Shown here: in pieces, positions 25,353-33,592 of the stretch
How the letters are laid out: every line of letters begins with the position of its first letter
Position numbering within the stretch: the first letter of the stretch is position 1
Assembly (NCBI GenBank): GCA_938083085.1
Contig: CALLKX010000012.1
Span: forward strand, 113,761 to 177,760
Reading direction: 5' to 3'
Length of the DNA: 64,000 bases
Source: an uncultured bacterium
Lineage (GTDB): Bacteria; Planctomycetota; UBA1135; GCA-002686595
Position numbers and translations under genes: made by a program
Notes under the pieces: generated by a model
What the model was told of the DNA's origin: nothing
Database searches by the model: none
What the model saw: the letters and a program-made list of their open reading frames with translations, nothing else

Positions 25353-27944
25353 ATGACGATCGCCATCCTGACCGCCTCCCTGCTCGCCCTCTCCCCTGCC
25401 ATCACGCCCCAGGGAGGCGTCGGCCCTGAGCTCGCGCCCCTCGACGCAGCCCCCGCGGTTCCCGTCCCGGTGAGCTTGGGCACGGTCCAGCACCTGGTCA
25501 AGGTGAGCTCGGACCCCATGGGACTCCTGCGGCTGCAGCGATTGGACCTCGACCTGGTGTCGGTGGACCTCGCGGGCGGTGAGGCCACCCTGCTGGTCAC
25601 CGACGAGCAGATGGAACAGATCCGCGGGGTGCGGCTCACGCCGGAGGTGCTCATCGAAGACCTCGCGGGGTACTACGCGCGGCGGCTGGCCGCCGGGTCC
25701 GCCGAGGACAACGCGGGGGTGGGGTACGGCCAGTGGCTCAACCCGCCCTACGGGCAGGGCTCGATGTCGGGGTACTACACCTTCGCCGAGGTCGTCTCGG
25801 TCCTCGACCAGCTCACGGCGGCGTACCCCCAGTTCGTCTCCGCCAAGTCCTCCCTCGGGCAGTCACTCCAGGGCCGAGACCTCTGGATGGTCAAGGTGTC
25901 CGACAACCCGGGCGTGGATGAGCCCGAGCCGGAGATGCGCATCGACGCGCTGCACCATGCGCGCGAGCCCATGGGCATGCAGACGACCCTCTACTTCCTC
26001 TGCTACCTGCTCGAGGAGTACGGCAGCGACCCCGTGGCCACCTATCTCCTCGACGAGCGCGAGATCTACGTGGTGCCCTGCGTGAACCCGGACGGCTACG
26101 AGTTCAATCGCCTGACCGACCCCGTCGGCGGCGGCCTGTGGCGCAAGAACCGCCGCAGCAACGGCGGCAGCACCGGGGTGGACCTCAACCGGAACTACCC
26201 CTTCCAGTGGGGTGGATCGGGCTCCAGCGGATCCGGCTCTTCGGAGACGTATCGGGGGACTGCGCCGGCGTCCGAGCCGGAGGTCCAGGCCATGGTCCAA
26301 TTCATCAACAGTCGGGAGTTCGAGACCTCCCTGTCGGTGCACACCTTCTCCGACCTGTGGCTCGCGCCGTGGGGCTACGTGACCCAGTACCCGCCCGACT
26401 GGGACGAAATCGGTGAGATCGGCGACCTCGCGGTGGCAGACAACGGCTACGTCCACGGTCCAGCCTCGATCGTCCTCTACCAGGCGGACGGCGTCACGTT
26501 CGACTACGAGTACGGGGTCAAGGGCACCTACGGCTGGACCCCCGAGATCGGGAACGGCAACGACGGCTTCTGGCCGCTGCAGAACCGGATCGTGCCCCTG
26601 GCGGAGGAGAACCTCACCAGCTTCGCCCGCACCGTGCTCGCGGCGGGCGCCTGGCTCCGGCCCGAGGCGGTCACGCTGACGGATGCCGGCGACGGGGATG
26701 GGTCCTTCGAGCCGGGCGAGCCCGTGGACGTCTCGGCCTTCGTGCGCAACTCCGGACGCGGGGACTCGGCGGCGGCGACCATCGACCTCGCCACCTCGAG
26801 CCCGTTTGCGACGGTGACCACAGCCCAGTCTTCCCTCTCGGTGCCGTCCTTCACCACGGGGACGGGCGCGGCTCCGCTCCAGCTGCTCCTCGACCCCTCG
26901 GCGCCCTCAGGCGAGGTCGTGAACTTCACGGTCACCATCACCGAGGGGGGCCGAGCCGAGGTCCTCGACGGCCAGCTGACGGTGGGCGTGCGCGTGGTCG
27001 CGGCCTACGACTTCGAGGCGGCGGGCAACCAGGGCTGGACCATCGGGTCACCGAACAACGCGACCACGGGGGAGTGGACTCGGGCGGACCCGATCGGGAC
27101 CGCCGCGCAGCCGGAGAACGACAACTCGCCGAGTCCTGGCACTCGCTGCTGGTTCACGGGCCAGGGAAGCTTGGGCGGAGGCCTCGGTGAGAACGACGTG
27201 GATAGCGGGAGCACGGCACTGTTCTCTCCCCTCTTCGACCTCGACGGCTCGGCGACGGCCACCCTGCGGTACGTGCGCTGGTACTCGAACGACGAAGGCG
27301 CGTCGCCCGGGGCGGACGTGTTCAACGTGGACCTCTCCGACGACGGTGGCGTGAGCTGGACCAGCGCCGAGGTCGTGGGCCCCACCGGGGCCGGAACGAC
27401 CGGGGGGTGGATCGAAGCCTCGGTGGACATCGGCGCGTACGTGGCGCTGTCCGACCAGGTGCGGGTGCGCTTCGTCGCGTCGGACCTCGGCAGCGGCTCC
27501 ATCGTCGAGGCGGCGGTGGACGACGTGCGCGTGGAGGCCACGGATCCGGGCTGCCCTCAGCCCGAGAACTACTGCGTGCTGTCCCCCAACCAGTGGACCG
27601 CCGGCGCGACCATGGGGGCCACTGGGTCCACCGACGTCACCTTGAACCAGCTGTCCCTGACGGTCGCCGACGCGAACCCGTCGGGCTTCGGGCTGTTCTT
27701 CTACGGCCAAGGGCGGGACCAGGTCCCGGCCGGCAACGGCTCGATCTGCATCGGCGGCGCCTTCCAGCGCCTCCCGGTGGTCCAGACCGACGCCGCTGGC
27801 GCGGCGTCCTACGCCCTGGACTTTCCCTCGCTGCCGGTCCTGATCGCCAACGGCGAGACCTGGAACTTCCAGTTCTGGCTCCGGGACGTCGGCGGCGCGG
27901 CCTTCAACTTCTCGGACGGCCTCGAGATCACGTTCTGTCCGTGA
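25353..27944 (+). CDS. Secreted M14 zinc carboxypeptidase with lineage-type C-terminal domain
   Basis: The 863 aa protein starts at MTIAILTASLLALSPAI, a signal peptide; an upstream in-frame start at 25308 is less likely. The M14 catalytic domain (about residues 125-430) shows the zinc ligands H-x-x-E in DALHHAREPMGMQ, the substrate Arg region VDLNRNYPFQWGG, the third zinc His in LSVHTFSDLWLAPWG, and the catalytic Glu in TYGWTPEIGNG. Then come a CARDB/Ig-like stretch (~450-550), a jelly-roll domain (~555-730), and a ~120-residue C-terminal module beginning NYCVLSPNQW and ending LEITFCP. This last module resembles one I recall at the ends of many secreted planctomycete proteins and may be a sorting or anchoring domain. 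Confidence 0.9.
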   Translation: MTIAILTASLLALSPAITPQGGVGPELAPLDAAPAVPVPVSLGTVQHLVKVSSDPMGLLRLQRLDLDLVSVDLAGGEATLLVTDEQMEQIRGVRLTPEVLIEDLAGYYARRLAAGSAEDNAGVGYGQWLNPPYGQGSMSGYYTFAEVVSVLDQLTAAYPQFVSAKSSLGQSLQGRDLWMVKVSDNPGVDEPEPEMRIDALHHAREPMGMQTTLYFLCYLLEEYGSDPVATYLLDEREIYVVPCVNPDGYEFNRLTDPVGGGLWRKNRRSNGGSTGVDLNRNYPFQWGGSGSSGSGSSETYRGTAPASEPEVQAMVQFINSREFETSLSVHTFSDLWLAPWGYVTQYPPDWDEIGEIGDLAVADNGYVHGPASIVLYQADGVTFDYEYGVKGTYGWTPEIGNGNDGFWPLQNRIVPLAEENLTSFARTVLAAGAWLRPEAVTLTDAGDGDGSFEPGEPVDVSAFVRNSGRGDSAAATIDLATSSPFATVTTAQSSLSVPSFTTGTGAAPLQLLLDPSAPSGEVVNFTVTITEGGRAEVLDGQLTVGVRVVAAYDFEAAGNQGWTIGSPNNATTGEWTRADPIGTAAQPENDNSPSPGTRCWFTGQGSLGGGLGENDVDSGSTALFSPLFDLDGSATATLRYVRWYSNDEGASPGADVFNVDLSDDGGVSWTSAEVVGPTGAGTTGGWIEASVDIGAYVALSDQVRVRFVASDLGSGSIVEAAVDDVRVEATDPGCPQPENYCVLSPNQWTAGATMGATGSTDVTLNQLSLTVADANPSGFGLFFYGQGRDQVPAGNGSICIGGAFQRLPVVQTDAAGAASYALDFPSLPVLIANGETWNFQFWLRDVGGAAFNFSDGLEITFCP

Positions 27945-28114
27945 GGCCACCCGGTCGCCGGGGGGAGACCGTGACCAGGAATTGATCCGGGCGGTCGCGT
28001 GCCCGCTCAGCGACTCGATACCTTCAGCGTCCTCGCCTCCCTCGGCGGCACCTCCCCGCGCTCCTGATCCGTCGGGCGCGCGGGGGCACCGGGGATCAAC
28101 CGAGGTCCGCGCCC

Positions 28115-29806
28115 TTGGAACGCCCCGAGATCGACCCCCACCCCGAGCCCTCCAGGCCGCCTGACCGGCACCGTCGGTTGGCGCTCCGCACGGCGCTGGT
28201 GTCTAGCCTGACGCTGGTGAGCCGCGTGCTCGGATACGCGCGCGAGATGCTGGCGGCGGCGCTCTTCGGGGATACCTCGGGCGTCTTCGACGCGTTCCTG
28301 ACCGCGTTCCGCGTGCCCAACCTGTTCCGGCGCTTCCTCGGGGAGGGCGCCCTGGCCACGAGCTTCCAGACGGCTCTGACCGAGGTGGATGAGAGCCACG
28401 GGGAGCGCGCGGGGGCGGTCCTGTTCCGCAAGACGCTTGGGCTGATGATGGTGGTGTCCTTCATCCTGAGCCTCCTGGTCATGGCCGCGGTCTCCATGGC
28501 TCCCGATCAGCTGCCGGGGACAGAGTGGGCCTGGTTGGGGGCCGACCCGGACGCGGTGCGCGATCTCACCATCCGGGTCATGCCCTTCCTGGTGCTGGTC
28601 TGCCTGTCTGCGCTGGTCACCGGCGCCCTTCACGTGCGGGGTAAGTTCGGGGCGCCCGCGTTCGCCCCGGCGGCCATGAACCTCGCCTGGATCGCCACGC
28701 TGCTGGTGATCGCGTGGCACTTCGGCTGGGGGGACGGGTCGGAGCCGGGCGTGGGGAGCGCGGGGCAGGTGGAGCGCCACGTGGCCATGGCCCGCTGGCT
28801 GGCCTGGGGACTGTTGTTGGCCGGCCTCGTCCAGCTCGTGGTCCAGTGGCCCGCGCTGCGCAAGGCCGGGCTCCTGGGCGGCCGTGAGGGCCTCAGGGCC
28901 CTTCCGGAGGGCGCCCCCGGGCCTGGAGAGGTCCTGCGCCGGTCGGCGCCCCTGGCCCTCGGGGCGGCGGTCTATCAGATCAACGTGATGGTGGACGGGC
29001 TGATGGCCGAGAGCTTGCTCTCCAACGGCGGTCCGACCGCCCACTACTACGCCAACCGCGTCCAGCAGTTCCCCCTCGCCCTGGTGGCCGTCGCCGCCAC
29101 CAGCGCCGTGTTCCCGGCCCTCCAGCAGCTCGGGCACCGGCGGGAGCTGCTGGCCCTGCGCAGGCTCCATGATCGCACCCACCTGGCCATCGTCGCCGTG
29201 GCCCTGCCCGCGGCGGTGGGGCTGTTCGTCCTCGCCAGGCCGGTGGTGGAGGTCTCCTTCGAGCACGGCGCCTTCGGCCCGGAGGGCGTGGACCGGACCA
29301 CCCGGGCGCTCAAGGCCCTCTGCTTCGCCATCGTCCCGGCGGGCGCCACGGGCCTCGTGGCGCGCACGTATTACTCGGTTGGGGATTTTTCCACACCGGT
29401 GAAGGTCTCCGCCGCGATGCTCGTGCTCAACGGGCTCCTGAACGTGCTGTTCCTGGTGGTGCTGGGCATGGACGTCGAAGGGCTCGCGGCGGCGACGGCG
29501 GTGACCAGCGCCCTCAACGTCGCGATGCTACTTCCTGGGCTCACGCGTCGACTGGGGCTCCCGAAGAGCGAGGTGCCCTTCAGGCGTGCGCTGCCGAGGA
29601 TGGTGGCGGCCTCGGTGGTCTCGGGCGTCGCTGCAGGCGCCGTCGAGCGCACGCTCGAAGGCGCCCTCGGGCCCGCCCTCGCGCTCTTCCTCGCCATCGG
29701 CGCCGGCGGCGGGGCCTACCTGGGGGCGGCCCTCGCGCTCGGGATCGAGGACGTGCGAGCGATCAGCAAGAAGGTGCTCGCTCGGCTCCGGCCTGGGCGC
29801 AGATAG
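28115..29806 (+). CDS. murJ: Lipid II flippase MurJ (MviN)
   Basis: The 563 aa polytopic membrane protein of the MviN/MurJ branch of MOP flippases moves lipid II across the cytoplasmic membrane for peptidoglycan synthesis. Signature segments are SLTLVSRVLGYAREMLAAALFG, DAFLTAFRVPNLFRRFLGEGALATSFQTAL (in part), and YYANRVQQFPLALVAVAATSAVFPALQ. About 14 hydrophobic helices are visible. The start is taken as TTG at 28115; no ATG lies close enough, and GTG codons just inside the frame are alternatives. Peptidoglycan in Planctomycetota was long disputed, so the gene is informative about the cell wall of this organism. Confidence 0.93.
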   Translation: MERPEIDPHPEPSRPPDRHRRLALRTALVSSLTLVSRVLGYAREMLAAALFGDTSGVFDAFLTAFRVPNLFRRFLGEGALATSFQTALTEVDESHGERAGAVLFRKTLGLMMVVSFILSLLVMAAVSMAPDQLPGTEWAWLGADPDAVRDLTIRVMPFLVLVCLSALVTGALHVRGKFGAPAFAPAAMNLAWIATLLVIAWHFGWGDGSEPGVGSAGQVERHVAMARWLAWGLLLAGLVQLVVQWPALRKAGLLGGREGLRALPEGAPGPGEVLRRSAPLALGAAVYQINVMVDGLMAESLLSNGGPTAHYYANRVQQFPLALVAVAATSAVFPALQQLGHRRELLALRRLHDRTHLAIVAVALPAAVGLFVLARPVVEVSFEHGAFGPEGVDRTTRALKALCFAIVPAGATGLVARTYYSVGDFSTPVKVSAAMLVLNGLLNVLFLVVLGMDVEGLAAATAVTSALNVAMLLPGLTRRLGLPKSEVPFRRALPRMVAASVVSGVAAGAVERTLEGALGPALALFLAIGAGGGAYLGAALALGIEDVRAISKKVLARLRPGRR

Positions 29807-29898
29807 CGCCAGCATCTCGCGCGTTAGATGCACGCGAAAGAAGTCCCCCCCTTGCAACGGAAGCGGCTGGCGAGAATCATGGGGACAGGTCGGCACCC

Positions 29899-32526
29899 GT
29901 GCCTGATGGGGCGACTTTGACGAAGAGTCCCAAGCCCAGTCCACACCACGTGACCTCGACGCAGCCGCACGCAGCCGACCTTCTCCAGCACGACCTCGAG
30001 GCAACCGGAGTGAGCGCCGTCACCGACGGCGCCGGGACCTCTGAGCCCGCCGGTGAGACGCGAGGCGCAGAGGACGCCGGGGCGCTCCTTGGGGGCATCG
30101 ATCCCCCCGCGGATCTCCCGGACCCCGACCTCGGGGAGAACTCGCTCAAGGTGCTGGAGCGCCGCTACCTGATCCGCAGCGAGGACGGTGAACTCGCCGA
30201 GACGCCGCGCCAGATGTTCTGGCGCGTGGCGCGCACGGTCGCCGGAGCCGAGGTGAAGTTCGACGCCGAGCCCGAGGAGGCCCTCGAGGTCGCCAGGGAC
30301 TTCTACACGCTCATGAGCCAGCGGATGTTCCTCCCGAACAGCCCCTGCCTCACCAACGCGGGCCGCGGGAGCGGGATGCTCTCGGCGTGCTTCGTGCTCC
30401 CGGTGCCGGACTCGGTGGAGGGCATCTACGAGTCCGTCAAGGCGACAGCCCTGATCCAGAAGGCCGGCGGCGGCACGGGGTTCAACTTCTCAAGAGTTCG
30501 CCCGGCCGGGCGCCTCGTGAAGAGCACAGGCGGTCAGGGCGCTGGCCCCCTCACCTTCATGGACGTCTTCTCCAAGGCGTCGGACTCCATCCAGCAGGGC
30601 GCGTTCCGCAAGGGCGCGAACATGGGCATCCTGCGGGTGGACCACCCGGACATCGCGGATTTCATTGTCTGCAAGGACGACCGGTCGAAGCTGACCAACT
30701 TCAACGTCAGCGTGGCCGTGACGGACCGCTTCATGGAGCAGCTGGGGGCGGACCCGAGCGCTGCCCACCAGGTGCTCGATCCCCTCACGGGTGAATGGAG
30801 CCCGCTGGAGCGCGATGGGTCAACCTGCACCGTGGGCGACCTCTGGAGCTCGATCGTGGAGCACGCCCACGCCTCAGGGGAGCCCGGGATCGTCTTCATC
30901 GACCGGATCAACGCCACGAACCCGATCAAGAACGTCGGGCAGATCGAGGCGACCAACCCCTGCGGGGAGCAGCCCCTGCACGCCTGGGACTCCTGCAATC
31001 TCGGCTCGATCAACCTCGGCCGTTTTGTGATCCCTGGCGACGTCGATGCCACGGGCACCGCGACCGCGAGCTTCCACTGGGAGGCCTACCGCGAGGTCAT
31101 CCACACCTGCACGCGCTTCCTCGATGACGTCATCGAGGTGAACGAGTATCCCCTGAGGGAGATCGCCGAGATGTCTCGGTCGACCCGGCGCATCGGCCTC
31201 GGCGTCATGGGCTTCGCCGACGCCCTCTACGCCCTCGGGCTGCCGTATGACTCCAAGGAGGCCTGCGCCTTCGGCGAGGAGATCATGAGGGTGCTCAACG
31301 AGGAGTCGCACGTCGCCTCCGAGGTGTTGGCCGAGGAGCGCGGCGTCTTCGGGGCCTGGGAAGGTTCCGAGTTCGAGGCCCAGGGAAGACGCCTCAGGAA
31401 CAGCTACACGACGACGATCGCGCCGACGGGGACGATCTCCATCATCGCCGGATGCTCGGGCGGCATCGAGCCCATGTTCAGCCTCGCGTTCGAGCGTCAG
31501 ATCATGAAGGACGCGGACGGCAAGCCCACCGTCATGCGAGAGGTCAACGAGGTCTTCGAGCGCGCGGCGGCGGCCGCGGGTTACTTCTCGGACGAACTCG
31601 TGGAGAAGATTCTGGTCGACGGAACGCTCGCGCATATCGACGACGTGCCCGAGGCAGACCAACGCCTGTTCGTGACGGCCCATGACATCTCGCCCAAGTG
31701 GCACATGCGCATGCAGGCTGCTTTTCAGCGACACTGCGATGCGTCGATCTCGAAGACGATCAACTTCCCCAAGTCCGCTAGCGTCGAGGATGTTCGACAG
31801 ATCTACGACATGGCTATCGACATGGGCGTGAAAGGTGTCACTGTGTACCGCGACGGCTGCCGTGACATGCAGCCCATGGCGCTCAAGAGCGCCGACCGTC
31901 CCATGGGAGGGATGGCGACCGACGCGGCGGGGGCCGGGACCGCACACCCGACTCCTGCCGCTGAAGTCCTTCAAGGGGGAGCACAGCTCGACCCCGTTCG
32001 GCTGCCGGAGATCATGCCGTCCTTGCGGATCCGGCAAATGACGCCCTTCGGCAACATGCACGTGAAGGTGTCGGTGGATCCCCTGAGCGGGCGTGAGCGC
32101 GAGGTCTTCGCGCAGCTCGGAAAGGGCGGCGACGTGGCCAACTCAGACCTCGAGGCCATCTGCCGCATCCTCTCGCTCTGGCTCCGTTCCAACGGCAGCC
32201 TTGAGAAAGCGGTCTCCCAACTCTCCGGCATTGGCTCGAGCCTCTCCGTCCCGACCAAGGACGGACGGATCATGTCCCTCGCCGACGGGCTCGCGACTGC
32301 GCTGCGCCGCTACAAGACCGCCAAGGACGAGTACGGCCTCGAGGCGCTCCTGCTCGGACGCGTTTCCGCTGAGGAGCTTGAAGGCGACCCGAACCAGAAG
32401 CGCTCGTCGGGTGCGAAGGTGAGCGACGCCGAGCGCTACAAGGTCAAGTGCCCCCAGTGTGAGGGCGGGATCTCGTTCGAGGAGGGCTGCGTCATGTGCC
32501 ACTCCTGCGGGTTCAGCCAGTGCTAA
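29899..32526 (+). CDS. nrdJ: Adenosylcobalamin-dependent (class II) ribonucleotide reductase
   Basis: Makes deoxyribonucleotides using a B12-generated thiyl radical. The 875 aa protein contains NSPCLTNAGRGSGMLSACFV, the GGGTGFNFSRVRP loop, the catalytic N-P-C355-G-E-Q motif, and TIAPTGTISIIAGCSGGIEP. The C-terminal part holds the DUF-type domain of NrdJ and ends in a cysteine-rich segment (CPQCEGGISFEEGCVMCHSC, FSQC) with pairs that may bind zinc and shuttle reducing equivalents. The start is uncertain: the GTG at 29899 gives a ~75-residue low-complexity leader before the conserved ENSLKVLERRY, and the GTG at 29950 is possible. The 92-base upstream gap is too short for a cobalamin riboswitch. 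It ends seven bases from the convergent gene. Confidence 0.95.
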   Translation: MPDGATLTKSPKPSPHHVTSTQPHAADLLQHDLEATGVSAVTDGAGTSEPAGETRGAEDAGALLGGIDPPADLPDPDLGENSLKVLERRYLIRSEDGELAETPRQMFWRVARTVAGAEVKFDAEPEEALEVARDFYTLMSQRMFLPNSPCLTNAGRGSGMLSACFVLPVPDSVEGIYESVKATALIQKAGGGTGFNFSRVRPAGRLVKSTGGQGAGPLTFMDVFSKASDSIQQGAFRKGANMGILRVDHPDIADFIVCKDDRSKLTNFNVSVAVTDRFMEQLGADPSAAHQVLDPLTGEWSPLERDGSTCTVGDLWSSIVEHAHASGEPGIVFIDRINATNPIKNVGQIEATNPCGEQPLHAWDSCNLGSINLGRFVIPGDVDATGTATASFHWEAYREVIHTCTRFLDDVIEVNEYPLREIAEMSRSTRRIGLGVMGFADALYALGLPYDSKEACAFGEEIMRVLNEESHVASEVLAEERGVFGAWEGSEFEAQGRRLRNSYTTTIAPTGTISIIAGCSGGIEPMFSLAFERQIMKDADGKPTVMREVNEVFERAAAAAGYFSDELVEKILVDGTLAHIDDVPEADQRLFVTAHDISPKWHMRMQAAFQRHCDASISKTINFPKSASVEDVRQIYDMAIDMGVKGVTVYRDGCRDMQPMALKSADRPMGGMATDAAGAGTAHPTPAAEVLQGGAQLDPVRLPEIMPSLRIRQMTPFGNMHVKVSVDPLSGREREVFAQLGKGGDVANSDLEAICRILSLWLRSNGSLEKAVSQLSGIGSSLSVPTKDGRIMSLADGLATALRRYKTAKDEYGLEALLLGRVSAEELEGDPNQKRSSGAKVSDAERYKVKCPQCEGGISFEEGCVMCHSCGFSQC

Positions 32527-32533
32527 CCGACGC

Positions 32534-33346
32534 CTAGCGACGCCGGTCGCCGCCGGCCTTCACCGTGCCGGTCTTGCCGCTCTCCGAGTTCGGTACGGGA
32601 CGGCCGAAGATGTCTTTCTCCCCGCCAAGCTCCTCTGGGAGTCCGCGACCGAAGATGTCGGTGGCCTCGGAGGGGGCGTCAGCGGACGGTTGGATCCGGC
32701 GGCCGAAGATGTCGATCCGACCACTCATCGTGGGGGTTCGGCGACTGAAGAGAAGTTGGTTGGCGCCGCCGCCCCATGAGAGGGCGAGCTGGCGTTCGCT
32801 GAACACCGCCTTGAACTCGCGCGTCTTGCCCGTCCCTTCCCAGGCAAGCTGGTCGCTGTTGGTGTCCTGGAAGCTGCCGATCACCGTGCGGAGGCTGAGG
32901 GCACCGCCAGGCGTGAGCACGTACTCGCCGCCCAGGGACATGTGAAACGCGAGTCCGTTGGTGCGAGAGGTGGGATCACCGCTGCCGTGGAGCTCGAGGG
33001 AGAGGAAGTTCTGGCCGACCACGAGCAGCCCGGAGGCTCCTTGGCTCGAGGTGGGCCCCTTGCGCAGCTTCATGCTCTCGAGCGCCCAGCCGCCGATGAG
33101 GAGCTCCTGGGGAGACTTCGATTCCGACGATTGCCTCCGTCGACCGAACACGTCCAGGGTCGTCTCCGGAATGGCCCCCGGGAGGTCCTGGCCGGCCTGG
33201 TCCGGGGCGTTGGTGGTCGTCTTCGCTCCGTCCTGCCGCTGCGTCGGCCGAGAGGTGGCTCGGGTGCGCGAGGAGCCCTCCTGGCTCGCGAAGGAGAGGA
33301 CGGTCAGGGTGCTCAGCAGGAGCGTGAGGGCGTGGTGTAGCTTCAT
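32534..33346 (-). CDS. Exported protein with repeated DIFGR motifs
   Basis: The 270 aa protein begins MKLHHALTLLLSTLTVLSF, a signal peptide; the frame extends upstream but without coding character. I do not recognise the family. The pentapeptide D-(I/V)-F-G-R occurs four times: LDVFGRRRQ (~residue 70), IDIFGRRIQ (~210), TDIFGRGLP (~228) and KDIFGRPVP (~245). The middle (~80-200) looks like a beta-rich lipocalin-like domain (LLIGGWALESMKLRKG, FLSLELHGSG, LAFHMSLGGEYVLTPGG). The final three motifs are spaced 17-18 residues apart in a polar tail. The repeats look like short linear binding or sorting motifs. The gene is convergent with nrdJ. Confidence 0.65.
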   Translation of the reverse strand: MKLHHALTLLLSTLTVLSFASQEGSSRTRATSRPTQRQDGAKTTTNAPDQAGQDLPGAIPETTLDVFGRRRQSSESKSPQELLIGGWALESMKLRKGPTSSQGASGLLVVGQNFLSLELHGSGDPTSRTNGLAFHMSLGGEYVLTPGGALSLRTVIGSFQDTNSDQLAWEGTGKTREFKAVFSERQLALSWGGGANQLLFSRRTPTMSGRIDIFGRRIQPSADAPSEATDIFGRGLPEELGGEKDIFGRPVPNSESGKTGTVKAGGDRRR

Positions 33347-33592
33347 GGTCTGCGGGTATCGTGCTCTCCACTTTGTCGGAGGCTGGAGGTTCTTGCCATG
33401 AGCGTTGGCTGCAAGGATCTTGATAGAGGGACGTTCCAGGTCCGCAAGAGCCCACTCCGTGCCCGCCAGAGAGGCCAAAAGACCCTAGTCCTGGGACGGG
33501 AGCCGGTCACGGTTTCGCGGCTGCCTGCTAACTTCTCCCCGCCCCCTCTCCCGCCAACCCCGGCGCGAGACGGCACCGATCCAGGACCGAAG

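Noticed and set aside
29807..29898. Cobalamin riboswitch upstream of nrdJ
   Set aside because: The gap is only 92 bases and no B12-box-like sequence is visible.
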